64,000 bases of DNA from Salisapilia sapeloensis (Eukaryota > Oomycota > Peronosporomycetes > Peronosporales > Salisapiliaceae), in NCBI GenBank assembly GCA_023334545.1, contig JAADVB010000074.1, positions 1-64,000 on the forward strand, written 5' to 3'. The notes under the pieces were generated by a model that worked only from the letters and a program-made list of their open reading frames with translations, was not told the origin of the DNA and did not search any database. Every line of letters starts with the position of its first letter. The first letter of the stretch is position 1. This document shows positions 11,909 to 23,259 of this stretch, one piece after another. Both the position numbers and the translations under genes were made by a program.

Positions 11909-13786
11909 TTAGCCGTAGCGAGCATCCTTGTCATTGAACCAGTCAAACTTTTCTTCTTCAAAGCCCAACACGACACTCTTCGATTGGGAGTACGCTCGAA
12001 GAGCCTCCATGCCATTCTCACGACTGCATAAATACATGAAGGGATTAGTAGTCGAACTCATGGTATTTATACTCAAATAAATGCATACCCGATCCCACTG
12101 TTCTTCATACCTCCCCACGGACTGGACGGGTCATTACGATGGTGATCATTCAACCATATTATCCCAGCATCTAGATGATGGGCGACACGATGACCTCTTT
12201 TCATGTCAGACGTCCACACAGCAGCTCCAAGGCCGTATACAGAGTCGTTTGCAAGCTTTATAGCTTCCTCTTCTTCCTACAACATCGCATGAATATATTT
12301 TCAAGTAGAGTACTTTTAATTACAAAAGTACTTTAAAGGAGTATGCAACGACGACTGGTCCAAAGACTTCTTCCTTCACGATTTCCATATCTGGCGTGAC
12401 ATTGGTGATCACGGTTGGTTCATAAAAGTATCCCTGTTCTGCCATCAGCAATCTCGGTGCAATTTTACTACTAAAACTTTGCTTACGGTAAGATGACTTG
12501 CACGCTTGCCTCCACATCGAATCGTAGCTCCTTGAACCTTTGCTCGTTGCACCATTGCGTCAATACGATTAAGGTGGTGCTGACTGATGACTGTCCCCAT
12601 CTGCGTGTTCATATCCATCGGATCTCCTAGTCGAAACTTGGATACTTTGTTCACCAGTTTGTTCACAAATGGTTCAAATACGTCTTCGTGTAGGAGGAGT
12701 CTCGACCCAGTTACACAGGTCTGTCCACTCGCAATAAAACAAGCAAATGCGGCGCCATCCACCACTTCATCGATGTTGATGTCGTCGAAAATGACGAGAG
12801 GAGCTTTTCCACCCAGCTCCATCGTCGAGCTAGCGAGGTTATATCCCGCAGCTTGTGCAACTTTGCGACCAGTAAATGTACTACCAGTGAAGTCCATTTT
12901 ATTAATGACAGGATGCTGTGCAAGAGTACTGCCGGTAACGGAGCCGTCACCAGGCACACAATTCAGAACGCCTGATGGAAGTCCAGCATTGTAGCAAAGT
13001 TCTGCCAGCTCCAATACGGTAAGCGGAGCTAATTCAGAAGGTTTCACGACGACAGAATTTCCGGCAGCAATCGCTGGAGCTATCTTTTTGACAGCAATTA
13101 AAAGTGGATGGTTCCAAGGCGTAATCTACGTTCGTGTGAATCACGAGACTAAATTTATAATACTACGAAATGAAGTGCTGCTTACTTGTCCGACAACGCC
13201 TAGAGGATGACGACGGACATAGTTGATATAGCTGCCCAAGAAAGGAGGTACAGATCCTTCGGATGTGCGGACTAGAGCTGCAAAGTATTCAAACCACTCT
13301 ACACAGTATAAAGAGCCTTGTGGTATTCGATCAGAATGAAAGATGAAAAGACAAGAATGGACCTGGAATACGACCTAGCTGAGCTCGCATTTCTCGGATC
13401 GGACGACCTGTCTGTAGACTTTCTTTTTCAGCAAACTCTGGAATACGAGCACGCAATGCTGTCGCGATGTCATGCAAAACTACAGCTCGATGGGTAGGAC
13501 CTGTCTTACTCCAGATCCCAGAATTGAAAGCTTCCTTTCCATTTAGGACAGCTCGATCTACATCTAAAGCAGTAGCAGACGCAACGGAAGCGATCTTCTT
13601 TGTCGTAGCAGGATTCTCAATTTCAAGCATCGTAGCGGCTGGACCACTAGACGACACTTGCTCACCATTGATGAATAGTCCATACTCGTCTTTAAAGCTG
13701 ATACTCGATGCATAAGAGCGTTTGAGTGAATGTAATGGCTTTATCCGAAAGAGAACGCGAGTTGAGATAGCAGAGGAGGACAGCAT
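11909..13786 (-). CDS. Mitochondrial NAD(P)-dependent aldehyde dehydrogenase
   Basis: Six exons on the minus strand: 13786-13363, 13316-13186, 13125-12498, 12438-12332, 12276-12089, 12023-11909; introns 46-65 nt; 530 aa. The first about 30 residues are Arg/Ser-rich without acids, as in a mitochondrial presequence. The catalytic core is complete: PWNHPLL, FTGST, the general-base Glu in ELGGKAP, the nucleophile Cys in GQTCVTGSR, and EEVFGPVV. The C-terminal NDHHRNDPSSPWGG and GRENG place it in the broad ALDH superfamily near ALDH9/benzaldehyde-type enzymes; the substrate is not resolvable. The third donor (12497, GTCATC) is weak, but only this junction keeps the frame into GYFYEPTV. It is convergent with the TPR gene, with only 21 bp between stops. 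Confidence 0.9.
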
Positions 13787-13820
13787 CGGTCGCAGGGTAT
13801 AATGATCTGCAGATCTGATA

Positions 13821-14054
13821 ATAAGGGGGGTTCAAAGTTGCAGAATCTTGTCTGATTTTCTTTACTTTCTGATGCCGACATTTTGACCACCGGGTCGTGA
13901 TATTTTGGAGTCGGATATTACCATGGTAGGTATCTACGGGGGTACCTACCATGGATTATAGGACGAAAGAAATATAAGATTCCGGTGGCCAAAATACCAG
14001 TGCTCAAGACATGAACTTGACGATTTTTGACAACTTTGACTCCCCCTATAATGG
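13821..14054. mobile_element. Foldback / MITE-like inverted-repeat element
   Basis: A palindromic block centred on 13937/13938. The inner arms are a perfect 12-bp inverted repeat (13921-13932 CCATGGTAGGTA with 13943-13954) around a 10-nt loop. Further out, 13879-13893 pairs with 13982-13996 (13 of 15 bases). At the edges, 13821-13840 (ending GGTTCAAAGTTG) pairs with 14031-14050 (15 of 20 bases). All three arm pairs share practically one centre, so this is one long imperfect foldback, not chance hairpins. There is no coding capacity. The shape fits a non-autonomous DNA transposon (MITE). Target-site duplications were not clearly seen. Confidence 0.7.
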
Positions 14055-14814
14055 TAACGGATTAATTTAAAACGTAGTAGTTTGCTTATAAAAAGCATTT
14101 GTTTCAAGTTCGCTGTCCACAACTGTTAGACCAGTGTGCCGGTGGAAATCGCTTGTCGTAGTACAAATCTCTCCTTCGACATCGAATACAGAACTTCACG
14201 TTCGATTTCTAGCCTTTAATTCGCAAAATTGGCGAAGAGATAGCATAAGGTGAAGTGAACGGTTATTTCTGTTGCGCACTGTAGCATTAAGGTTTGACCC
14301 CCTAATCTTGAAAAGCCGCGGCTACTTATCACTTCAAGAGTCTTTTGCGATGACCGAGTATATTTTCTTCCTTTGCTTGTTTTCACTGCGTACACATCAC
14401 TCCTTTTGAACTATGTAATAGTCGGATCAACGCAGCTCGTTTATTGAAAGAAGATTGGGAAGCACGAGAGTCGTTTGAACGCGTCCAATTCACTCTACTT
14501 CAGATTACCGAGTTCATGAATGCATTCTGTACGAACAACATGAAGCGTCAAAATTTTTAATAGGTTTTTGGAGATAATGATGCAGTATATATGTATCAGA
14601 TGACCAGACGCGCCATCAGCTAGGTATGCTTGGTTCAAGACTTGCAAGAGTAGAGCGCAATTTGAGGTAAAATACCTGCATTGTCGAGTGATACTAATGC
14701 ATTAATATTGTCCGATATCTACCACGTAAAAGCTATCTTGAGAGCTCCTCACATCCATCCCTGAATGCAGTATCCAATACTCGTCCACCTGAGCCTATAG
14801 ATACATAATCGTAT
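14055..14814. other. Intergenic stretch downstream of the LRR gene
   Basis: 760 bp, AT-rich, with no frame that looks coding on either strand and no repeat that I could identify beyond the neighbouring foldback element. Confidence 0.5.
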
Positions 14815-16905
14815 CTACAAAGCAGCTACTCGCTTACGTCCAGGAAGATGGAACGACTTGTACCGGTTTTGGGCTCTCTCTTTAGGTGGCAGCTTACGTT
14901 CAGCCATTTTAATAGATTGGATACCAGGAGATTCGAATGCAAGTTCGTTCGCCTCCTCAGTTTCTTCCATTTGCCCACTTTCATTGTTGTTAAACTCATG
15001 ATCTTGATCTTCAGTTGCATGCTTTAAGAGATAGTTTTTCATTTCATTTTCGATGACTTGAGGATCCACTTGATCGACTTTGATTTCTTCCGTATTATTG
15101 TCGCCAGTACTGACTTCCATAGGAGCTGGAGGTAATTGTCGCGGTGTCTGAGTTTCTGCTTGTACAACTATATTACTAGTCGAAGGTTCATTCAGTTCGA
15201 GATGATAGATTGGGTCCGTCCCACAGCTAACGAGAACTTTTGAGCGTTGTGTCGGCAAAACTCTGTCCAAGGTCGTGGATAAGGTGCTCGTACCAGCCGA
15301 GTTAGTATCCTTTGCTTTGTCCGACAACCCACTATCATTGATTTCTTTCCTCCTTTGATCACTTTTAAAACTTTTCTTTCTATCATTGTCATGAAGCATT
15401 TGCTTTACGTCTTCAATGCGTCTGACTACGTTTGCTTGAGCTTCTTCCATTTCACGAGGTGTAGCAATCTTCAGTAGGTTACCTACAAATCACACATTCG
15501 ATCAGTACTTTAATTCAAGAAACTACAGACAAGATGAGAGGTTACCATGACGTTCGAGTGGCTGCTGAAAGACTGGAGTGGGAGGTCGTGACGCAGATGT
15601 CGGCCGACTGCTTTGACTACTCTTGGGCCTGTTGATTGCCTTTGCTTTCTCTGCGGAAATAGCTTCTTCTTCTTCCTCTTTAGATTCACACAGAGTTTGC
15701 TTGAGTTTCGCATCGGTCAAGTCGTCGAGTGTCATCAAATTCGGGAAAGCAATTCCAATGTCCGATATGAAGCTACAGGAAAAAATCATGAGGTTCATCA
15801 GTACAAGTTTTGAGGACATAAGTACAACCTGTCAAGAGAGCAGCAAGGATTGCCCTTAACCCATAAATCTTGTAAATTTGACAATATCGATAGCACAGTA
15901 AGCGCTTCCACTTCTTCAAGGTCGTTGTTTCGTGCATCCAACGACTCAAGACTGGGACACAATCGAGCAAGCACCTGGACGTCGGATATATGATTTTCAT
16001 AAATGTAAAGTTCGTTTAGCTTGGGCAAGACGCTATTGATCCCGTCAAGGCTTTGGAGTTGATTTCCGTTTAGACGAAGAACCTAGCACTCAAAGACTTA
16101 ATGTACACCATCTGCTGGTCGTGAACTACCTAGTGCTTACGGACAGATTTGGTGGATATATCCCAGCTATAGAACCGAACTTGTTGTTGCCAAGGTCCAA
16201 TTCTTCAAGCTTGATCAGATGGAGCAAGTTTCCAATGCTGGTGAGATGATTGTCACTCAAATTTAGGTATTCGAGATTTACGAGGTTATCCAATCCCTAC
16301 AATTTATAATGACAAACATAGGTGCTCAGTTCATATTCCATCGATTTGGGATACTAGGTGGAACGTACTGATGCAGCAGACCCTTGCAACGCGTTTCGAC
16401 TCAAGTCCAAGTATGTTAGCAAGCGACAAGAGCGCAGATTGTCGACTGTCGAAAGCAGATTTCCATTGAGCCATAAGCTTTTAAGCTTGACCAAACTAAG
16501 TAAATCGGACGAGATTTCTTCAATTTGATTATCACCCAATAGAAGTACTTCCAAGTTTGTATTCCTGTCCATAGACTACATGAGCTTTCAAAGAAGTAGA
16601 GATTGATATATGTCAATGCATTTACTCCATCAGACCATCCATTGATGTTAACAGGTTGTTATAAAGCTTGCATTCTCGGAGCTGTTTTGCTGTCTTTAGT
16701 TTCTTTAATGACTTTATCTTATTGAAAGATACGTCAAGCGAGCATAACTTTGGCAGCTTTGTTCGCAAGGATATGTGTCAAGACATGCAACGATTTCATT
16801 ACATGAGTATAAAACAGTTACCTCACTTAGGTCGCCAAGCTCTTGAATCCCGCGATTATGGCCATCAATTGCATACTTACTAGAGTTTGGTTCCGAGGAC
16901 AGCAT
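14815..16905 (-). CDS. SDS22-type leucine-rich-repeat protein
   Basis: Seven exons on the minus strand: 16905-16822, 16756-16626, 16564-16369, 16296-16141, 16082-15829, 15772-15546, 15482-14815; introns 54-72 nt; 571 aa. Residues about 25-290 form a series of about ten 22-residue SDS22-like repeats (for example LEVLLLGDNQIEEI, LKSLWLNGNLLSTV, LEYLNLSDNHLTSI), ending in an LRR-cap-like piece around GNPCC. The rest is acidic and disordered, with a Glu run near residue 315 and a basic end (LPGRKRVAAL). Such LRR proteins act as scaffolds, often in cilia/flagella or phosphatase-1 complexes; the genomic neighbourhood includes flagellar genes, but a flagellar role is only an inference. Exon joining restores the repeat spacing at every junction, which supports the model. 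Confidence 0.85.
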
Positions 16906-17347
16906 GACCTACACAGCCAGTAACGTTGCGCTCACTAAGCATGATCTTTATGCAAACGAATGAATTCAATGATATGGACGTACAAGTGTTGCACCATCGA
17001 GCTTTTCTATCTGACGCAAATTTTGACTGCGTTTACCTCGAATCTGGCTCATATTCGCTGACTCGAAGACAATCGATGATTACGAGTCCTTTCGACAAAA
17101 AGAAACCGTTTCATGTCTATATTCTGCACAGCGGCTAGTTGTGACTTATTACCCCACTCTACTACAATCTCCTACCAGAAGAAGCACTAACGTTGGACAG
17201 AGAACTAGGTGGTGTCCGACCAGACCGAGTCCGCGTCCTTGAAGGGCTCAACTTGAAGTTGTATTGAAGTTGTATTTTCAACCAATCGCACCGCTCGACT
17301 GCTACCTTCCAGTCACCAAAGCACGGACACTAAGCAGCATTGGCATT
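16906..17347. other. Divergent promoter region between LRR gene and SOF1
   Basis: 442 bp between two divergent start codons, so it must hold both promoters. A short direct repeat of an 11-nt unit (GAAGTTGTATT) occurs twice at about 17255-17276. A 70-codon open frame inside (16926-17138) has no family resemblance and is treated as chance. Confidence 0.5.
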
Positions 17348-19074
17348 ATGAAGGTGAAAACAATCTCTCGTGCCGAGCAGGACTATACCAAGGAAGTATC
17401 TTCAGACAAGTCGAAAGTCTTTCGCAACTATGACCCTGCTCTGCACCCGTTTGAGCGACCGCGAGAGTACACGCGAGCGCTGAACGCGACGAAACTCGAC
17501 CGAGTGTTTGCCAAGCCATTCGTTGGGTCATTAGATGGCCATTGTGATGGTGTCAGCTCGCTCGCAACTAGCCCCAAATCTCTCGTTGCCTTTCTCAGTG
17601 GTGCCAATGATGGTGAAGTACGTGTGTGGGATTTACCGCATCGTCGTTGTGTCTGGTCCTGCTATGGCCATAGTGCAAGTGTACGAGGATTAACGGTCGC
17701 ACCGGACGGAGAATCCTTTTACTCGTGCAGTGAAGACAAGACTATCAAACGCTGGCCACTGCATATTCCTGACGGTGAAAGTGACGTCCCAACGGTATAT
17801 TCTACTCTGTTCGTGTCTTCTGCTGTGTCATTTACTCTTCTATGCTATAGCCACTAGCGACATTTACATCAAAGGAAGCATTCTTGTACGTTATCGAGTG
17901 ACTTTATGAGTGCATGCAGACGCTAATGTAACTGTATAGAGGGATAGACCATCATTGGGAGGACGATATTTTCGCTACATGTGGCTCGAGTGTCCAAGTG
18001 TGGGATCCGACTCGGTCGGAACCGATCCACAATCTGTCATGGGGCTCCGACTCGATCACGTCTGTCAAGTTTAATCCGTCTGAAACATCTCTGCTCGCGT
18101 CCACTGGATCAGACCGACAGATTACATTGCATGATACTCGTATGGCTTCTTCATTACGCAAAGTCGTGCTACAAATGCGTTCCAATGCCTTGGCATGGAA
18201 TCCGATGGAGCCTTTCAACTTTACTGCTGTACGCTCATCTACTGTCTAGCGTCTGTCTATACTCTCTCATGCTGTCTTATAGGCCAATGAAGATCACAAC
18301 TTGTATACATTTGATATGCGTAAGCTGAATCGAGCGCTGATGGTCCACAAGGACCATGTTTCTGCCGTGTAAGTCTCTATGATCGGTATGTACGTGAACG
18401 ATCTACTGACTGCTTTACATGACAGAATGGACGTGGCGTACTCGCCAACTGGCAAGGAATTTGTCTCAGGCTCGTATGACCGGACGATTCGCATCTTTAA
18501 CATCCGACAGACAAAGAGTCGGGAAGTGTATCATACGAAGCGGATGCAACGGTAAGTACTTGCCACCTACTGTATTCTGTGGATGTTTGTAAAGTGTTTG
18601 GCTCTAGTATCTTTTCGGTCAAGTTCAGTGCCGACTCGTCTTTCGTCTTGTCTGGCAGCGACGACACGAACGTTCGTATATGGAAGGCGCAAGCTTCGAA
18701 GAAACTTGGCAAGGTCGGCGTCTTATGATTTCATGTGGAAGAAATGGATGTTTCTGACAAGATGAGTAGATGGCTGCGCGAGAGCGTCGAAAGAACGAGT
18801 ACAACGACAGTCTCAAGGACCGATACAAGCACATGCGGGAGCTTCACCGGATTTCCAAGTACAACTTCCTTTTCTATCTGACGGTTGTATCTTTTGCTCA
18901 AGCAGACGTAGGCATCGTCATGTGCCGAAAGCCATCAAGAAGGCAGCGGACGCCAAGCGGGAGGCCAGCAGTCGCGAACAAGAGAAGACTGCAAACCGTC
19001 GTGCGCATGCCAAGGAAGGCACCGTGCCCTATGCCAATACTCGGGATGCCACCATATTGCAAGAATACGAATAA
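17348..19074 (+). CDS. SOF1: SOF1/DCAF13, U3 snoRNP-associated WD40 protein
   Basis: Eight exons: 17348-17794, 17851-17885, 17940-18228, 18283-18368, 18426-18551, 18608-18713, 18770-18858, 18906-19074; introns 47-56 nt; 448 aa, the normal size of the family. The N-terminus (KTISRAEQDYT, VFRNYDPALHPFERPREYTR) is a diagnostic SOF1/DCAF13 signature. Seven WD40 blades follow (for example GEVRVWDLP, VQVWDP, GSYDRTIRIFN, GSDDTNVRIWK). The basic tail HRHVPKAIKKA is also family-specific. By family knowledge it acts in the nucleolar small-subunit processome, in 18S rRNA maturation, and in some lineages is a CUL4 adaptor. All splices restore conserved blade residues. Confidence 0.95.
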
Positions 19075-19384
19075 ACCAGATTTTGCATTTCAAATCGCAA
19101 GCCGGACATAGCTCCACCTGGGATCGACTGGCGTCAATTTTTCCTTCCGTTGCAGTTGCTGCTATCCCTCATCCGCGTTCGGCGTTATCAAATCGTTTCT
19201 CTTCACCTATCAACGGAAAGCCTCGTCGTTCTCTTCTTCCGTTCGTCTGAACCGAGGGATATACGCAAGCACCTGATTTAGGAGGCAGAAGGGGAGAAAA
19301 AGAGCGTTACATACGTATCGCGTAGTCTCTACCTCCATTCACATCCAAAAGTCCGACTGCGAAACACAACCAATAGATTCACGT
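19075..19384. other. Intergenic stretch, SOF1 3' side and FYVE gene promoter
   Basis: 310 bp between two same-direction genes. A CATTCACATCC-like pyrimidine-rich tract at about 19336-19346, just before the next start, may be an initiator, but it is a weak match. Nothing else is seen. Confidence 0.4.
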
Positions 19385-21010
19385 ATGACGAAGTCTGCAC
19401 TCGAGCTCGCCGAGTCGTCCGAATGGGCTGCTTTACTTCGGATGCTCGATGCGCAATCCGAAGCGGCGGAGCAACTGGATGACTTTGGCATGATGGTGCT
19501 CCATTGGAGCTGTACGGATGCCCATGTCCCGCTACGGATTGTCAAAAAGCTCGTCGAAAGCTATCCCCCGGCCGTCCAGCATAAGAATAAAGGAGGCCTC
19601 TTGCCACTGCATATTGCGATCAAAGCACGAGCCAAGTTGGAAGTGCTACAGACACTCGCCAATGCCGACGACAGTTGCGTCGGCGAAGAGACACCGTCCG
19701 GAGAGACTCCGTCGGAACTAGCGCAGAAGTATTCTTTGTCACCGGCGATCGTGTCGTACTTGCAGACGATCGAGGATAAGCTAAGAGACGACGGTCGCAT
19801 GTCCAATCGACCGTCGTGGCGCATGCAATCCATGATGCTGAACTTACCGACCGGACCTGAAAAAACGCCAGAGGTAAGACAAACACCGGCGGTGCAAGCT
19901 AGCACACCGTTGCCGCCTCGATGGCGTCGAGACAAGACGTGTAACATTTGCCAGCTCAAATTTAACTACTTCAAGACCCGTCACCACTGTCGGAACTGTG
20001 GGGAATCAGGTATGTCTCCTTCTATCCCGCTTCTTGTTCCAAGAATGCTAATCTCTTGTCTAGTCTGTTCAACACATTCCAACCGGAAACTACCATTGCA
20101 GCACATGGCACTGCGCACACCTCAGCGCGTCTGTATATTATGCTATGACGAGTTGAATGAACATGGCGCAACGTCTGCTGTCGTGAATTTATATCCAAAC
20201 GGGACGGAAGGACATGCTAAACCACATAGCATGAGCTTCGAGTCGAAGCTCCGTCCAACGATTTCGACCAATTCGATGCATTCGACATCTACTGCCAATT
20301 CGTCTGCACAGTCTATCAGTCTATTACGTCGACAGGAGTCCTCGCCAGTGTTGCATCCAGATCAGAGTGTCCAGTCGCCAGAAGAGTTAAACAAGTATGG
20401 CGAGATGCAGGAACAAGTGAATGAGTTACAGGCACATGTGGATCAGTTGATGGCGACGAAAAAAAGGATTGAAAAGGCTCTGGCTGATACAGGCGAACAA
20501 CGAGAGAAGTCGACGAGTGTCGCGGAAGGAGATGTTCTAAAGAAGGGTCGGTTGTTAGATCTGTCGAACTTGAGGGTTAATCGACTTGGACGAGCTACGT
20601 CGCGTAGCGCCGACGAGTCAGAATCCGGATCGGCGAAAGAAAATCGCGACGAAGCATCCGTCTACAAGGGCTTTGGCGTCTCGCTTTTGGATCAAGGAGA
20701 TATCAACGGTGCAGCAGCCGAGTTCCGAAAGTCTGTTGCAGCGAATAGAAATGATTCGGAAGTCTGGTTTAACCTTGCACGAGCGTTGTACGCGCAAGGC
20801 GAACATGTCGATGCTGAAGTTGCGATTCGACAGGCGATTGAAATGAGTGAACGCAGTTATGCGGCCGTGACGTTACTAGGGAAGATTTTGTATTCAAGAG
20901 GAGATCATGACGCGAGTGCAGAGGCGTTTAAGGAGGCGCTGGGTCTGATGAACGATGAGGAAGAGTCTGACAGCGACGAGGATGTTGGGTCGACGACTGT
21001 CGGATGGTAA
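19385..21010 (+). CDS. Ankyrin-FYVE-TPR protein
   Basis: Exons 19385-20009 and 20064-21010 (523 aa). The 54-nt intron is a multiple of three and has no stop in frame, so unspliced message would still read through; splicing is preferred because it restores the FYVE zinc finger. Residues about 1-130 are ankyrin-like (LHWSCTDAHVPLRIV, GGLLPLHIAIKA). The FYVE finger (about 183-245) shows CNICQLKF, RHHCRNCG, then C-x-T and RVCILCYDEL. A short coiled coil follows near 330-360, and the last about 110 residues are TPR-like (GFGVSLLDQGDINGAA, WFNLARALYAQGEHVDA). FYVE fingers bind phosphatidylinositol 3-phosphate on endosomes, so an endosomal scaffold is likely. This domain order is unusual. Confidence 0.88.
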   Translation: MTKSALELAESSEWAALLRMLDAQSEAAEQLDDFGMMVLHWSCTDAHVPLRIVKKLVESYPPAVQHKNKGGLLPLHIAIKARAKLEVLQTLANADDSCVGEETPSGETPSELAQKYSLSPAIVSYLQTIEDKLRDDGRMSNRPSWRMQSMMLNLPTGPEKTPEVRQTPAVQASTPLPPRWRRDKTCNICQLKFNYFKTRHHCRNCGESGMSPSIPLLVPRMLISCLVCSTHSNRKLPLQHMALRTPQRVCILCYDELNEHGATSAVVNLYPNGTEGHAKPHSMSFESKLRPTISTNSMHSTSTANSSAQSISLLRRQESSPVLHPDQSVQSPEELNKYGEMQEQVNELQAHVDQLMATKKRIEKALADTGEQREKSTSVAEGDVLKKGRLLDLSNLRVNRLGRATSRSADESESGSAKENRDEASVYKGFGVSLLDQGDINGAAAEFRKSVAANRNDSEVWFNLARALYAQGEHVDAEVAIRQAIEMSERSYAAVTLLGKILYSRGDHDASAEAFKEALGLMNDEEESDSDEDVGSTTVGW

Positions 21011-21402
21011 CTTTAGGAATAAAGTCAAATTGGGGAACTATCCGTGTCATTTGCACTTGCGTCATATACGAGTGCTGCAAGTCGGTCCGTCTACGGAGAA
21101 CGATGCAGCAAGATGCTGTGGTAGCGAAGGTGATGACTCAAGGATAGTTCCATCCACTTTGTGCCAGCTACGTAGTCTAGACAGGAGAAGTCGTCGGCTC
21201 TTGGCGTTCATATGAACGATGAAGACATATAAGGAGTATTTGCTGGTACGGCAAACGAATGGATGATTTTTATTTTACGCATACGAGGACGTGGAATCGC
21301 AGGAGACGAGCGTGATCATAAGGAAGAGATATGTAAAGAGAAAAATAAGATTACAAAAAATCCTTGTTCATACATGTGCGGAGGTAGATTTTATGTCGGA
21401 GA
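21011..21402. other. Intergenic stretch before the BTB gene
   Basis: 392 bp with AT-rich 3' half. No coding frame or repeat is supported. Confidence 0.4.
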
Positions 21403-22411
21403 ATGACGCAAAAAGAAATGGTCGCACGACAGTGGAGAAGAATGAATAGCAGCGAGTACCAAGCAGCTGGACCACAGATGCTAGATCCTACCGAGGTGCA
21501 TAGAGACAGGCTAGAGGGATTGAATATGTTGTCATGTATTCATGCACGAGTTTGGAAACATTGGACGGGTCCAGACTGGGCTGCATCGACGCTATAATTA
21601 ACTTGGAAGTGACGATTGATAGGAAGATGGAACGACAGGAGCAGATAAAGTATCGATTGAGTCGGCAATGGGCGGCAATGGAAGAGGAAGAGCTCAAGGT
21701 AGTTCATTTGAAAGTCTTTAGCAGAGATCATTCACGATGGAATGTCTAGCTCGAACGAGAGAAAAAGAGAGTGGTGGAAGAGTGGGTCGCGATTGAGGAG
21801 ACGCAAAAAGAGTATGATATGAAGCGTACCAAGTAAGCTGTCGAAATGATAATTGCGACTTGTACCTGAATCAAGGTCTACCTAGGCTGGAGGAAGAGGT
21901 TGCAGTCCATTTCGACTTTCGACCTTTGGACGACGTTATTACTTTTAACGTTGGAGGGCAAGTATGGATCGCATTGGAAGCTAGTGATGACTAGGATCAG
22001 TAGCTTCAAGTGGAACTCTAAGTAAACGCTGATTAGATGTATCGATCGACTGTGCGAGTGTGGGCGCGGGATCGATTTTCGATCCTAGCTCAGCTCTGTA
22101 CCACGACGCCGAAACTTGAGCCGGATGAGAAAGATACATTTTATTTTGATCGAGATTTCTGGATATTCCAATTCATCCTCGAGTTTCTACGAGATCGGAC
22201 TTTGCCAGACTCGATCGAGGTTCTGCGCGAGCTCTATTGTGAAGCGAGTTTCTATCGAATTGGTCTACTGCGACACGCGATTGAAGCGAAGATGCTTGGA
22301 GATGAGCCAGTGCAACGCTCGACGTATGTGGTGGATTCATCAGGAAGTAGAGTCAATCAGACTTGTGGTGGAGTAGATTACCCAATGGATGACTTGGGTC
22401 GAATAGAATAG
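21403..22411 (+). CDS. BTB/POZ (potassium-channel tetramerisation type) domain protein with coiled coil
   Basis: Best model: exons 21403-21527, 21575-21698, 21750-21832, 21886-21961, 22037-22411; introns 47-75 nt; 260 aa. The N-terminal half is a charged coiled coil (DRKMERQEQIKYRLSRQW, EREKKRVVEEW). The C-terminal half is a KCTD-type BTB fold starting at DVITFNVGGQ and MYRSTVRVW, then FYFDRDFWIFQFILEFLRD and LRELYCEASFYRIG. Such domains self-assemble or act as CUL3 adaptors; the partner is not visible. The first intron (GTTGTC donor, 47 nt) is the least certain; without it translation could begin at ATG 21534 instead. The other junctions keep frame and motif. Confidence 0.72.
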
Positions 22412-22581
22412 CCTTCGTCACGCGAAGCGAAAGCATACGATTGAATGAGTGATGATGTCAACAAACCATGCTGATCTTGGGCGATAGCAAAGTAGATATC
22501 AAGCTGAAATGGGATTGTTCAAACACTTGAGCTAATAATAGTGTTCGCTTTGCATGTTTTGCTCTTGCATACAAGTACACG

Positions 22582-23110
22582 ATGGAGCTGTCGACTTCCA
22601 AGGTACATATGTCTGCGTGAACGATACCATGTCTCCTCATTCTATCAATCGATGTAGTATGAAGGTGAACATGACTTTGGCAGATACTGCGGTAGGGGGA
22701 TCATGCAAATGGAGGACGGAAAGATGTACGAGGGTGAATTTTATAACGGACGGTTCCATGGCCACGGAACGCTGCATATGGCCCTCGGTAAGATCGAGGG
22801 CCAGTGGGAACATGGCAAAGTAATGATCCATCTTATCCCACCCCTTCGTATGTCCGATTTAAGGTGCGTTTATGCATAGCATGTCGATGGCACGCTCACC
22901 TTTTCAGACGGACTCGAGTATGCGCCAACTGACTGGGGCTATTGTACGGATGGTAATCGATCGTACTACTGGGAAAAGGATGAGCAGGACAAGGACGATC
23001 TGGTGCCGAATGAACGACTCGGGTTTTGCAGTGGTGTGCGTACACCAACGATGGCCCTCGTATCGGCCTTCCGGAATCACATAGCCGAGACTGATGTCGA
23101 GGAGACCTAA
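22582..23110 (+). CDS. MORN5: MORN repeat-containing protein 5 homologue
   Basis: Exons 22582-22602 (only seven codons), 22658-22819, 22880-23110; introns 55 and 60 nt; 137 aa. Two MORN motifs are clear (YEGEHDFGRYCGRG and YEGEFYNGRFHGHG). The C-terminal block GTLTFSDGLEYAPTDWGYC followed by the DGNR region is the signature of animal MORN5 and not of other MORN proteins. The micro-exon MELSTSK matches the family's start, followed directly by YEGE. MORN5 proteins are associated with motile cilia/flagella in family knowledge, so this gene suggests zoospores. It lies 170 bp downstream of the BTB gene on the same strand. Confidence 0.85.
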
Positions 23111-23259
23111 TGACTTGGAATGCATGATGCTTTGCACAGAAACTTGTCAATGTGTATGTTTGTACGTGTAGTTTCCCGAGTCGCTCTACACAGCTTATTT
23201 CATCGCGTAGCACACTTAAGATGGATAAATGTAGAACCGTTATCATTCGACATTGAAAG

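Noticed and set aside
16926-17138. 70-codon frame between LRR gene and SOF1
   Set aside because: Lies in the shared divergent promoter and resembles no family.
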